Positions 36,231 through 45,001 of a DNA stretch of 60,041 nucleotides are shown piece by piece (positions within the stretch are counted from its first letter, which is position 1; every line of letters begins with the position of its first letter). Source of the stretch: Lachnospiraceae bacterium (GTDB taxonomy: Bacteria; Bacillota; Clostridia; Lachnospirales; Lachnospiraceae); assembly GCA_029225065.1 (NCBI GenBank), contig JAQXVT010000011.1, positions 1-60,041 on the forward strand, given 5' to 3'. The translations under genes were made by a program, and so were the position numbers. The notes under the pieces are model-generated. The model was not told the origin of the DNA. It searched no databases and saw nothing but the letters and a program-made list of their open reading frames with translations.

Positions 36231-38198
36231 TCAGGAAGCCACAATCCACAGATCACCGTTCGGTCCGGTGAAGGTGCCGTCTCCGTTTGGCGTGTAAATG
36301 CCGCCTGCGATATTCTGCCAGATGCCCGCATCGCTGTCATAGTAAAGCTGGTTGATGTTGAGACCGTCCTCAGAGATAAGAGAAACCGAGTCCGATGCAT
36401 AGTCGGCAGGAGACAGGGGGACCTCCTGGGTCCACTGGCTCTGATTGGCGGAGCAGGTAAAGGTTCCATCTCCGTTTGGAATATACTGCCGGTAATCACC
36501 GTCGTACCAGCTTCCGTCAAAGGCCTGCCAGACGTAGGTGGCGCCGTTTTCCTGCAGAGCGTAAAGCGTGATGCGGGTGTCCGTCAGGGACGGGAGGGTG
36601 GAGTCGGTGCCTGGAGAGCTTCCGGGAACAGTGTCCTGACCGCCTGGAATCGAGTAATCCGGTGTGGTGTCCTGACTGTCCGAAATCGAGTAATCGGGCG
36701 CAGCATCCTGAGTTCCGGGGACAGAGTGATCCGGTGCGGTGCCCGGACTGCCCGGTTCGGAGCTGGCAGGTATCGCAGCGGTGTTTCCGGAGACGTCGTC
36801 TGGAATGGGATTGACCGGATTTTCGGAGGAATCCGCTGCCCGGTTAAAAGCAGAGCCATCGGAAGATGCGTTTGAAGCGGAAACAGCAGTAGAACCTGAA
36901 AGATGAGCTGTATCAGAGCTTTTTGCGTTTTGCGCCGCATTTGCGCTGGCACGCGCATCGATCTGCGCTAACACAGAGGCAGAGTTTTCAGAGACGGCGC
37001 CGGAATCTGCACTCGGATCAGTGTCAGACTGTGCCTGGGTAGGAAGGATAGCGCTGCTGATGAAAAGATTGCCGATCAGCAAAAATGAACAGAATGCGAG
37101 ACAAAGCGGTGTCCCACGCCGCAGACTGGCAAGCTCTGTGAGGTAGTGGATCCGTTCTTTAAAAATCAGCTTGCTGTCGTTAAGGCTGGCTGAGAGATAC
37201 GGGATGTGATTCTGCAGTGCAGCTGTTTTTAAGAGCAGCTGGCTGTAATGCAGCCGGGACTGCGCAGGAGAAGACTGAAGGACACGGCCGTCGCAGAGAT
37301 TTTCAATGTCCTTTTCGGCCTCGCTTCGCATCAGATACAGGGCAGGATTGAACCAGTAAATGGTGGAGACCGCGAGCAGAAGCAGCTTGAACCACAGGTC
37401 GCGCCGTCTGTAGTGTGTCAGCTCATGGCGCAGGATGAACGCAAGCTCTTCGCGGTTATACGGTGCTTCGGTCAGATAAAGTGCCGGATGAAAAAGCCCG
37501 GCGAGCACCGGCGTGGAAAGATTTCGGTTTTCCATAAGCTTTGGCGGGGACGCGAGATGTTCCCGCCTGCAGATACTGCGGTAGAGCCGGATGATGTCCG
37601 GATTCTGAACAGGAGAACTCCAGCGGCGCAGAGACCACAGCGAAAACCGGTATTTGAAGATGCGGAATGCCGCAAGCAGGACAAATCCGGTCAGCCAGAT
37701 GCAGGAAAAAAGCTGCAGGAAGCCGTACAGGGAGACATGGGGCAGACGAAGGGAAAGTACAAGCGGTGTGGCAGATGGGCGCGATACAGAAGCAGTGGCT
37801 GCGCCGGAAGCTTCTGAAACGGTAAAGGACGGCGGTGCATCCTGCAAGCCGGCCTGGCTGAACAGTGCAGATGAATTTTCAGCCGCCGTATCTGCTGTGT
37901 CATCAGAAAACAAATAACGGTCAGAATCCGCCGATGGATTTTGCCCGGTAGATGCACTGCTTTCAGAACTTTGCCGTATCCCCACCTGCCGCGTCGGCTG
38001 CGCAATCTGCAGCTGCACCCGGGAAAAGGAAGAAAAATCGACCGGAATGAGTAAAGCAAGTGCGGTCAAAAGCCACACGAAATACTTCCATTTGCAGGTA
38101 TACTTGTTCCGCGTCCGTCTGGAAACGAAGCAAGCGGCGCAGATGATGAGCGCCGCGATCGTATTGAGTTTTAGAATATGAAAGGTAAAGCCTGTCAT
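36231..38198 (-). CDS. BlaR1/MecR1-like M56 metallopeptidase sensor with a non-penicillin sensor domain
   Basis: The 655-residue protein has N-terminal membrane helices (about residues 5-25 and 38-53), a variable Ser-rich loop, further helices (about 155-180) and an M56 zinc peptidase region with HELTH at 258-262 and WFNPALYLMRSEAEKDIENLCD. A helix near 365 leads to an extracellular part: Ser/Ala/Pro-rich with four PDYSIPG-like repeats, then a 121-residue domain (535-655). BlaR1 usually ends in a penicillin-binding domain; here that is absent. The last 121 residues are clearly related to the C-terminus of the secreted SH3 protein encoded next door. It follows the blaI-type gene by 15 bases, so signal-induced cleavage of that repressor is expected. 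Confidence 0.82.
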   Translation of the reverse strand: MTGFTFHILKLNTIAALIICAACFVSRRTRNKYTCKWKYFVWLLTALALLIPVDFSSFSRVQLQIAQPTRQVGIRQSSESSASTGQNPSADSDRYLFSDDTADTAAENSSALFSQAGLQDAPPSFTVSEASGAATASVSRPSATPLVLSLRLPHVSLYGFLQLFSCIWLTGFVLLAAFRIFKYRFSLWSLRRWSSPVQNPDIIRLYRSICRREHLASPPKLMENRNLSTPVLAGLFHPALYLTEAPYNREELAFILRHELTHYRRRDLWFKLLLLAVSTIYWFNPALYLMRSEAEKDIENLCDGRVLQSSPAQSRLHYSQLLLKTAALQNHIPYLSASLNDSKLIFKERIHYLTELASLRRGTPLCLAFCSFLLIGNLFISSAILPTQAQSDTDPSADSGAVSENSASVLAQIDARASANAAQNAKSSDTAHLSGSTAVSASNASSDGSAFNRAADSSENPVNPIPDDVSGNTAAIPASSEPGSPGTAPDHSVPGTQDAAPDYSISDSQDTTPDYSIPGGQDTVPGSSPGTDSTLPSLTDTRITLYALQENGATYVWQAFDGSWYDGDYRQYIPNGDGTFTCSANQSQWTQEVPLSPADYASDSVSLISEDGLNINQLYYDSDAGIWQNIAGGIYTPNGDGTFTGPNGDLWIVAS

Positions 38199-38213
38199 CC
38201 CGATTCCTCCGCT

Positions 38214-38624
38214 TTATTTCCTGTGTGGCTCTTCGGAATCTGTTTTCTCGTACAGTTCCTGAATGTAATCATACAGCTCTGCCACATCCTGCTGAGTCAG
38301 TTCCTTGCCGCGATAGAGGGAAGTGACAAAGCTTTTTAAGGAGTTGCCAAAGACACGCTCCAGTACATTTTTGCTCTCGCAGTTCTGGTATTCTTCCTGG
38401 GAGATCAGCGGCGTGTAATAATTCGTTTTTCCCTCTTTTTTGACAGAAACAAACTGCTTTTTCTCCAGGCGGGAGAGCAGGGACAGGATCGTTGTGGGAG
38501 CCAGTGACTTTTTTTCATTGATAACCGTTTCGATTTCCAGTCTGCTCATCGGAGGCGTGTGATGCCAGAGTACCAGCATGATATCCAGCTCCGAATCGGG
38601 CAGACGGCTGATTTTATTTTTCAT
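38214..38624 (-). CDS. BlaI/MecI-family transcriptional repressor
   Basis: The 136-residue protein begins MKNKISRLPDSELDIMLVLW, the BlaI winged-helix start, with APTTILSLLSRLEKKQFVSVKKEGKTNYYTPLIS as the recognition and wing region and a C-terminal helical dimerisation part containing the usual cleavage region. BlaI dimers bind TACA-N2-TGTA-type palindromes. Two such sites lie in the promoter of the neighbouring SH3 gene. ATG 38624 follows GGGGGTG; a longer frame upstream lies across the promoter. It is co-transcribed with the M56 sensor. Confidence 0.9.
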   Translation of the reverse strand: MKNKISRLPDSELDIMLVLWHHTPPMSRLEIETVINEKKSLAPTTILSLLSRLEKKQFVSVKKEGKTNYYTPLISQEEYQNCESKNVLERVFGNSLKSFVTSLYRGKELTQQDVAELYDYIQELYEKTDSEEPHRK

Positions 38625-38634
38625 AAGTTCACCC

Positions 38635-38672
38635 CCTGTCCGTATCCTACGACAGGAAACAGGAGGTGTCAA
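38635..38672 (-). promoter_or_regulatory. Promoter of the blaI-M56 operon with an inverted repeat
   Basis: On the - strand TTGACA (38667-38672) and TAGGAT (38644-38649) are 17 bases apart. CCTGTC-N10-GACAGG (38635-38656) is an inverted repeat over the -10. It differs from the TACA-N2-TGTA boxes near the SH3 gene, so it may bind a different protein or BlaI weakly. Confidence 0.7.
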
Positions 38673-38684
38673 GAAAAAGGCGCA

Positions 38685-39893
38685 TCATGAATTGACCGTC
38701 CATACACTGCCGTCCGGTCCGGTGAACGTATTATTTCCATTATCTGTGTAAACACCCCATGCGCTGTTGTGCCAGATCCCGGAATCAGCATCCAGATACA
38801 GTGTCATTTCATTCAGTCCGTCCGAATCGGTGACTGTGATTGTTTGAGAAGCGTTGGCGTCCGGAACTGCCTGCGAAATATCAGTCCATATACTGCCGTC
38901 ACACACTCTGCTCCAGGAATCGCCGGAGGAGAGGACGTACTGTCGGCCGGTGCCGTCGTACCAGTTTCCGTCAGTTGCTTTATTAATATAGGTAGCTCCG
39001 GTGTAATCGGAAGTATAAAGTGTGAGCTGTTCGTCGGTCAGTGTGATGCCGTTTTGCTCGGCGGTTGGGGCAGCTTCTGAGACGTACTGAGAGGAGATGA
39101 AGCCAGTCACACCATTCAGGTCAACGCGATACCAGCTGATTGCACCATTTGTGCTGACGGCGCCGGTGACAGCAACCGAATTTCCATAAGGAACGGTGGA
39201 AACGATGGAAGCATCGGTTGAGGCAGAGTTTCTCACATTTACATTTGCACCTGTAATCCAGCCAGTAAAGGAAATGCTTTCGTCGACGGAAGAATCAGAG
39301 GTCGGAGCAGTGTTTGTTTCCTGTGTGGAGTCATTGCCGGAGGAAGTGCAATTGCTGTTTGAGGCGGTGTTTGTGCCATCAGATGCACTGTTACTGTCTG
39401 TGGAAATATTTGTGCTATAGGATGCGTCACTGCTGTTTGAGGAAGCGTTTATGCCGGCATTGCTGTCAGAAGAAATTTTACCTGAATCAGACGGCGTCAC
39501 TGCTTTTTTCGTATCGTAAATGTTGATCACTGCGCTCTGGACTGCTTTCTGAATCTCATCAAAATCTTTTTCATCGGCTGCAAGCCCCGTGATCAGAAAG
39601 ACCTCATTGCGTGTGGAAATGATATTCTGGCAAACTTTCTCATATGTATCATCTGCGACTGTGATGTTCGGCAGTTTTTCTCCGTTGCTGTAATGCTCCA
39701 GAGTAATGAAATCTTTTCCATTTGTCAGCGTTGCGAGCGTCGCATTATCCTTGATCTGTGCCCAGCCGTCATCCGGTGTGTCAATCGTGAGAACCGAGTC
39801 CGACGTGGTAAATTCTTTGGCAAATGCCGGAAGTGACCAGGAAAAAGCGGCCGAGAGGGCAAGAACGGTGAGATACAGGTTTCTTTTTTTCAT
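38685..39893 (-). CDS. Secreted protein with bacterial SH3 domain and the sensor-shared C-terminal domain
   Basis: The 402-residue protein has a signal peptide (KKRNLYLTVLALSAAFSWSL, cleavage after PAFA), an N-terminal domain of about 110 residues (EFTTSDSVLTIDTPDDGWAQ), a Ser/Asn/Thr-rich linker, an SH3_3 domain (GWITGANVNVRNSASTDASI to GFISSQYVSEA) that often binds peptidoglycan, and a 121-residue C-terminal domain (282-402). That last domain aligns end to end with the C-terminus of the M56 sensor (TLY..GATY..DG.WYDG.RQY, GIWHNS.WGVYT..N.TFTGPDG). ATG 39893 follows AAAGGAG. BlaI-type operators lie in its promoter. Confidence 0.85.
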   Translation of the reverse strand: MKKRNLYLTVLALSAAFSWSLPAFAKEFTTSDSVLTIDTPDDGWAQIKDNATLATLTNGKDFITLEHYSNGEKLPNITVADDTYEKVCQNIISTRNEVFLITGLAADEKDFDEIQKAVQSAVINIYDTKKAVTPSDSGKISSDSNAGINASSNSSDASYSTNISTDSNSASDGTNTASNSNCTSSGNDSTQETNTAPTSDSSVDESISFTGWITGANVNVRNSASTDASIVSTVPYGNSVAVTGAVSTNGAISWYRVDLNGVTGFISSQYVSEAAPTAEQNGITLTDEQLTLYTSDYTGATYINKATDGNWYDGTGRQYVLSSGDSWSRVCDGSIWTDISQAVPDANASQTITVTDSDGLNEMTLYLDADSGIWHNSAWGVYTDNGNNTFTGPDGSVWTVNS

Positions 39894-39999
39894 AATGAAG
39901 AATCTCCTTTCAAAGGGAAGCGGATGATTCAGGTCCGCGTTCGTTAATGGCAGAAACGTATCGTTGGACTGCAATCTGTGTATTATGCATTATTATCTG

Positions 40000-40051
40000 C
40001 TACAGATGTAGTAGATGCACATATTCTACAATTGTAGAATATAAAAGTCAA
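40000..40051 (-). promoter_or_regulatory. BlaI-type operators in the promoter of the SH3 gene
   Basis: On the - strand TTGACT (40046-40051) and TAGAAT (40023-40028) are 17 bases apart. A perfect 22-bp palindrome with core TTCTACAATTGTAGAA (40021-40042) lies over the spacer and the -10. A second box CTACAGATGTAG (40000-40011) lies just downstream of the start. Both contain TACA-N2-TGTA, the known BlaI/MecI recognition pattern, so the adjacent BlaI protein should repress this gene. Confidence 0.85.
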
Positions 40052-40307
40052 GAGGGAAATTCAGATAAAAAACAGGAAAGTCGATGGAAGGTTTATTTAT
40101 CTTTGCTGCAGTAAGAGGCTTAAGGCGGCACAAACCAAATGAGATTGGATACATTTACAAATGAAATTGCCTGTAGTACAATAAATTCAGCTGCGGAAGG
40201 GTCTTTATGATCCTGCAGGGAGCGAAAGAGGAACTGGAATGGCCGCTTTGCTCAGATTACCCGCAAAAAGAACCGCGAAGGCGGATACAGAAAGGATGGC
40301 AGTTACT

Positions 40308-40655
40308 ATGGGTAAGGAATATGTGATTGAGAAAACAAAGGAACTGATGAATGCAGCTTCCTGCTGCGCAGAAGCAAAAGCAGCCGCGCAGGCATGGCTG
40401 GATGCAATCGGCACGGACGGTGAGGCAGCAGCTGCGAAGGCATATGTGGCTGAGCTGGAAGCGGATATCATGCCGGTAGATGGACTGATCGCATTTGCAA
40501 AATCAGAAACCGGCGCGCAGGTATTTGGCGCAGAGATGGCAAAGAATGTAGCGGCGCACGGCGAAGAAATCAAAGCAGCAGGCGGAAAATACTGTGACTG
40601 CCCTGCTTGTGCAGCTGTTGCAGCGATCCTGGAGAAGAAGGACGAGATCCTGTAG
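40308..40655 (+). CDS. Small conserved cysteine-containing protein
   Basis: The 115-residue helical protein has an ASCCAEAKAAAQAWLDA segment, a DIMPVDGLIAFAKSETG core and a C-terminal YCDCPACAAV motif with three cysteines. I recall close relatives in Lachnospiraceae labelled as an Hsp90 chaperone, but no GHKL ATPase features are present, so that name looks wrong. Cysteines could bind metal. Start ATG 40308 has AAAGGA about 11 bases upstream; ATG 40296 is an alternative. It stands alone. Confidence 0.7.
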   Translation: MGKEYVIEKTKELMNAASCCAEAKAAAQAWLDAIGTDGEAAAAKAYVAELEADIMPVDGLIAFAKSETGAQVFGAEMAKNVAAHGEEIKAAGGKYCDCPACAAVAAILEKKDEIL

Positions 40656-40703
40656 GCGAAGGAAAGTGCTGAAAATACTGCCTGCATGCAAAGAAATTAT
40701 TTT

Positions 40704-40758
40704 AAAGAAAAAGGCGATTGCTCGGATGTAACAATGTCCGGTGATCGTCTTTTTTCTT
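40704..40758 (+). terminator. Terminator after the small cysteine protein
   Basis: AAAAAGGCGAT..CGGATGT pairs with ATGTCCG..GATCGTCTTTTTT around an AACA loop, with interior mismatches, and ends in a T-run at about 40750. The following gap to 40940 holds a TATAAT at 40864-40869 with a poor -35. Confidence 0.7.
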
Positions 40759-40940
40759 TTGAATGCTTACGTCTGCTTTACGATTCACTTTGCCACTGTC
40801 CTTAAATGGCAGTGCGTGTGTGAGTAGCAGAAAATTCCTTTGCGGAGTAAAGATATGCTATGGTATAATAAACTACCTGCGGTTCGGATAGACTGATTTG
40901 ATTGCTGAACCAGGAAAACTAGAAAAAGTCAGGAGGGGAC

Positions 40941-41278
40941 ATGACAGAAATTCAGAAAAACGAGAAAAGGAACAGCGCATCGTCGATGAGATGATCGCCT
41001 TATACTGCAGAAAAAATCACAAACAGAAGGAGAAGCACGACGGACTTTGCGAGGACTGCCGCGCACTTCGGGATTACGCGTGGGCGAGAAGCGAAAAATG
41101 TCCGTTTATGGAGCAAAAGACGTTCTGTTCCAGCTGTAAGGTGCACTGCTATAAGCCGGAGATGCGGGAAAAAGTCCGCACAGTGATGCGTTTTTCGGGG
41201 CCGCGGATGTTGCTGTATCATCCGGTTCTGGCACTGTATCATGTATACAATACGGTGCGGGCGAAGCATTTGAGATGA
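40941..41278 (+). CDS. YgbA-like (nitric-oxide-stimulated) small protein with an apparent frameshift
   Basis: The 3' part encodes EKEQRIVDEMIALYCRKNHK.. GLCEDCRAL..CPFMEQKTFCSSCKVHCYKPEMREKVR and MLLYHPVLALYH, matching the YgbA/nitrous-oxide-stimulated promoter family with six or more cysteines. A strong AGGAGGGG lies before ATG 40941, but that ATG is one base out of frame: the reading frames join only if the A5 tract at 40956-40960 had six A. The correct frame otherwise opens at a TTG at 40898 with no site. It is therefore either a pseudogene, a slippage-dependent gene, or a sequencing error. Confidence 0.6.
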
Positions 41279-41371
41279 AATACGTTCGCTGTTTGTAAAG
41301 AAAGCAGAAAAATATGTGAGGCAGCTTTACAGAGCCAGGCAGGGCCCTGCAGGAAGTGCGGGGAGTACAGA

Positions 41372-41398
41372 CAGCGGATTGCAAATATCCGCTTTATT
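41372..41398 (+). repeat. Copy 8 of the dispersed small palindromic repeat
   Basis: GCGGATTGCAAATATCCGC followed by TTTATTT, the best copy: GCGGAT and ATCCGC pair perfectly around TGCAAAT. It lies 56 bases before the ABC gene. Confidence 0.75.
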
Positions 41399-41453
41399 TG
41401 GAGTCGGATAACAACAGAGAATAACAACAGAAAGTAAAAAGGGGGAGACATAC

Positions 41454-43193
41454 ATGATCAAGACAAGGCTGATCCGACTATTGAAGGGATCAGGAAAATA
41501 CATCGGGTATCAGGTATTCTGGCAGTGGTGCGCACTGCTGGCGCAGATCGCAGTTGTGACAGCGCTCTGTGGACTGTTTGGACATATGGCAGATGGCGGG
41601 GCAGATGCAGAGCAGATCGCTTCTGCGGCAGCAGTTCTGGCGCTGGGACTTCTTGTGCGGTTTGTAAGTGACCGGATGGCGGCGCGCGCTTCTTACCTTG
41701 CGAGTGCGGATGTGAAGCGTGTATTACGGGAGAAGATTTATGAGAAGCTGCTGCGGCTTGGCACCTCGTATCAGGAGCAGATTGCGACATCGGAGGTGGT
41801 GCAGCTGAGTACAGAGGGAGTGGAACAGCTGGAAACGTATTTCGGAAAATACCTGCCACAGCTTTTTTACAGTCTGCTGGCACCGGTGACACTGTTTCTT
41901 GTATTAAAACGCGTCAGCTTCCGGGCGAGCCTGATTTTGCTTCTGTGCGTGCCGTTGATTCCTCTGTCCATCGTGGCGGTTCAGAAATTTGCGAAAAAAC
42001 TGCTTAGTAAATACTGGAGCATTTACGCAGGTCTTGGTGACAGCTTCCTGGAAAATCTGCAGGGTCTGACGACACTGAAAATCTATCAGGCGGACGAGAA
42101 GAAGGCACAGGAAATGGACGAGGAATCTCAGCATTTCCGTCGGATCACGATGAAGGTGCTGACAATGCAGCTGAATTCGACGAGCGTGATGGACATTGTA
42201 GCGTACGGAGGTGCAGCGGTTGGCATGATTACAGCCTGCAGAGAATTTCTCAGAGGAAGTCTTGGACTGACAGGGGCACTGACGATTGTACTGCTGGCCG
42301 CAGAATTTTTTCTTCCACTGCGATTGCTTGGTTCCTTTTTTCATATCGCGATGAACGGGATGGCGGCAAGTGACAAGATCTTTCGACTGCTTGATCTGGA
42401 AGAGCCGGATCAGGGAACGAAAGTGCTGGAAGGAGATTTGCTGAATATTGAACTGAAAGATGTTCATTTTTCTTATGAAAAAGACCGTGAGATTTTAAAG
42501 GGAATTGACCTTGCGCTTCCGTCAGGAACCTTTGTGTCGATTGTAGGTGTATCCGGATGCGGAAAAAGTACGATCGCCGGTATTCTTACCGGAAGAAACC
42601 GTCATTACAGCGGCGCTGTGACAATCGCAGGCATGGAACTGCGTGACATCAGCGAAGCATCGCTTCAGCAGAAAATCACGCTGGTACGTCACAACAGCTA
42701 TCTGTTCACCGGAACTGTGGCGGAGAATCTGCGGATGGCAAAGCCGACTGCATCGGATGCGGAGCTGAAAGCGGTACTGGAAAAGGTCAATCTGCTCGGC
42801 TTTCTGGAAGAACAGGAGGGGCTTTCGACAAAGCTTGCAGAAGGTGGAAGCAACCTTTCAGGCGGCCAGAGGCAGCGCCTGGCGATTGCGCGGGCACTGC
42901 TGCATGACACGCCGGTCTATCTTTTTGATGAAGCGGCGAGCAACATTGATGCGGAGAGCGAGGAGCTGATTATGGAGGTCGTGCGGGAACTGGCGAAGGA
43001 CCGGACCGTACTGCTGATTTCCCACCGCCTGTTCAATGTAATTCCTTCCGACTGTATTTATATGATGAAGGATGGTGTGATTGCAGAAAAGGGAACACAT
43101 CAGGAGCTGATGGCGCGCGGCGGAGAATACGCCATGCTGTACGAAAGCCAGCGTGCGTTGGAGGAATACGGAAAGGAGGGCGTGCAGGCATGA
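41454..43193 (+). CDS. ABC transporter, fused membrane/ATPase subunit, CydD-like
   Basis: The 579-residue half-transporter has a six-helix membrane domain (about residues 15-320) and an ATPase domain with Walker A GVSGCGKST (about 365-373), signature LSGGQRQR and Walker B VYLFDEAASNID, then an H-loop ISHR. Sequence and pairing with the next gene resemble CydDC, which exports cysteine or glutathione or heme. No cytochrome bd genes are nearby, so another thiol or peptide may be carried. ATG 41454 follows GGGGGAG. Its end overlaps the partner gene by four bases (ATGA). Confidence 0.85.
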   Translation: MIKTRLIRLLKGSGKYIGYQVFWQWCALLAQIAVVTALCGLFGHMADGGADAEQIASAAAVLALGLLVRFVSDRMAARASYLASADVKRVLREKIYEKLLRLGTSYQEQIATSEVVQLSTEGVEQLETYFGKYLPQLFYSLLAPVTLFLVLKRVSFRASLILLLCVPLIPLSIVAVQKFAKKLLSKYWSIYAGLGDSFLENLQGLTTLKIYQADEKKAQEMDEESQHFRRITMKVLTMQLNSTSVMDIVAYGGAAVGMITACREFLRGSLGLTGALTIVLLAAEFFLPLRLLGSFFHIAMNGMAASDKIFRLLDLEEPDQGTKVLEGDLLNIELKDVHFSYEKDREILKGIDLALPSGTFVSIVGVSGCGKSTIAGILTGRNRHYSGAVTIAGMELRDISEASLQQKITLVRHNSYLFTGTVAENLRMAKPTASDAELKAVLEKVNLLGFLEEQEGLSTKLAEGGSNLSGGQRQRLAIARALLHDTPVYLFDEAASNIDAESEELIMEVVRELAKDRTVLLISHRLFNVIPSDCIYMMKDGVIAEKGTHQELMARGGEYAMLYESQRALEEYGKEGVQA

Positions 43194-44887
43194 AAACAAA
43201 CAGAAAACAAGAAACGATGACACCGGAACGTGCAGCTGCAGCCGGCGAACGACGCAGCGCCATTTCTATTATGGGTGCGATGATTGGACTGGTAAAGCCA
43301 CTGCTGCCGATTATGATATCGGCGATTGTGCTTGGAACGGCCGGCTATCTCTGTGCAATCTTTCTGACAATTCTTGCTGTGCAGGTACTCTCAGGGGGAA
43401 AAAATGTTCTGATGCTTTTACCGGTTCTGGCAGTAGCACGCGGTGTACTGCACTATGCAGAGCAGTACTGCAATCATTTTATTGCGTTTAAGCTGCTGGC
43501 AATTATCCGCCATAAAGTATTTGCGGCGCTGCGCAGACTGTGTCCGGCAAAGCTTGAGGGGAAGGATAAGGGCAATCTGATTTCGATTCTTACGACAGAT
43601 ATTGAACTGCTGGAGGTATTTTATGCACACACCATCTCACCGATCGCGATTGCAGTGGTGACGTCGCTTCTTATGGTATGGTTTATCGGAAGCTGTCACG
43701 CGCTGGCAGGACTGCTGGCTCTTGTGGGGTATGTAGTAGTTGGCGCGGTGATTCCGTTCTGGAATGGAAAACGCGGCGGGGCAAAGGGAATGGTATATCG
43801 GACGCAGTTTGGCGAGATGAACAGCTTTGTGCTGGATTCCTTGCGGGGCCTGGAGGAAACACTTCAGTATGGACAGGGCGAGATGCGCAGAAAACAGATT
43901 GGAAAGCGCTCGGAGGAGCTTAGTGCACGTCAGAAGGAGCTGAGCGTCTTTGAAGGCAGTCAGCGCTCGGTGACGAATTTGGTGATCCTGCTCTGGTCGT
44001 TTGCGATGCTGTTTCTTTCTCTGTATCTTACGAGGAAAGGTCAGATGAGCTTTGCAGATGCGCTGACGTGTACGGCGGCGATGATGGGATCGTTTGGACC
44101 GGTCGTGGCCCTCGCAAGTCTTTCTAACAATCTGAATCAGACACTTGCAAGTGGTGAACGTGTACTGTCACTTCTGGAGGAAAAGCCGGTTGTGGAGGAA
44201 GTACCGGAGAGGGAAACAGCTGCAGGAACGATCGGATTTGCAGGTGCACAGGCTGAAAATGTCACTTTTGCATATGATGAAGAAGTGATTTTAAGGGAGT
44301 ACTCTGCCGCATTTGAGCCGGGGAAGATTACCGGAATCCACGGGCCAAGCGGCTGCGGAAAATCAACGCTTTTGAAGCTTCTGATGCGTTTCTGGGATGC
44401 AGACAGGGGAAAAATCACAGTAGACGGAGAACTGGTAAGCCGGATTCCGACGAAAAGGCTGCGTGATCTGGAGAGCTATGTGACACAGGATACGTACGTA
44501 TTTCATGATACGATTGCCGCAAATATCGCGATCGGAAAGCCAGGGGCATCACAGGCAGAGATTGAAACGGCGGCAAAGAAAGCCTCGTTGCATGACTGGA
44601 TACAGACGCTTCCAAATAGCTATGAGACGAAAGTCGGAGAGCTTGGTGATACGCTTTCCGGTGGAGAAAAGCAGCGGATCGGCGTAGCAAGGGCCTTTCT
44701 GCACGATGCGCCGCTTTTGCTGCTGGACGAGCCGACCAGCAATCTGGATTCCTTAAATGAGGGCGTGATTTTGAAGGCTCTGAAGGAGGAAGGAAGCAAG
44801 AAGACGGTTGTGCTGGTTTCCCACCGGGCTTCAACGATGCGGACAGCGGACCTTGTGTACGAGATGGAGAGTAAACGAAAATCGTAA
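43190..44887 (+). CDS. ABC transporter, fused membrane/ATPase subunit, CydC-like
   Basis: The 565-residue partner has six membrane helices (about residues 25-320) and an ATPase with Walker A GPSGCGKST (about 384-392), signature LSGGEKQRIGVARAFL and Walker B LLLDEPTSNLD. It would form a heterodimer with the CydD-like protein, given the ATGA overlap. The sequence starts with a short charged tail (KTNRKQETMTPERAAAAGER). Transport substrate is not shown by the sequence. Confidence 0.85.
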   Translation: MKTNRKQETMTPERAAAAGERRSAISIMGAMIGLVKPLLPIMISAIVLGTAGYLCAIFLTILAVQVLSGGKNVLMLLPVLAVARGVLHYAEQYCNHFIAFKLLAIIRHKVFAALRRLCPAKLEGKDKGNLISILTTDIELLEVFYAHTISPIAIAVVTSLLMVWFIGSCHALAGLLALVGYVVVGAVIPFWNGKRGGAKGMVYRTQFGEMNSFVLDSLRGLEETLQYGQGEMRRKQIGKRSEELSARQKELSVFEGSQRSVTNLVILLWSFAMLFLSLYLTRKGQMSFADALTCTAAMMGSFGPVVALASLSNNLNQTLASGERVLSLLEEKPVVEEVPERETAAGTIGFAGAQAENVTFAYDEEVILREYSAAFEPGKITGIHGPSGCGKSTLLKLLMRFWDADRGKITVDGELVSRIPTKRLRDLESYVTQDTYVFHDTIAANIAIGKPGASQAEIETAAKKASLHDWIQTLPNSYETKVGELGDTLSGGEKQRIGVARAFLHDAPLLLLDEPTSNLDSLNEGVILKALKEEGSKKTVVLVSHRASTMRTADLVYEMESKRKS

Positions 44888-44928
44888 AAGTCATAGGAAG
44901 CGTTTTGAGAATAAAAGTTCAGTAACGG

Positions 44929-44957
44929 TTCACAGCGCGCATAATCTGTGCTATAGT
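44929..44957 (+). promoter_or_regulatory. Promoter of the esterase/acyltransferase pair
   Basis: TTCACA (44929-44934) and TATAGT (44952-44957) are 17 bases apart, 44 bases before the esterase start. Confidence 0.65.
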
Positions 44958-45001
44958 GAGGGCGTCATAAGAAAAATTTCTTAGATATTTAGGAGAAAAG
45001 A

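Noticed and set aside
41339-41350. GCAGGGCCCTGC palindrome upstream of the ABC pair
   Set aside because: A single short palindrome without T-run or second copy; likely chance.
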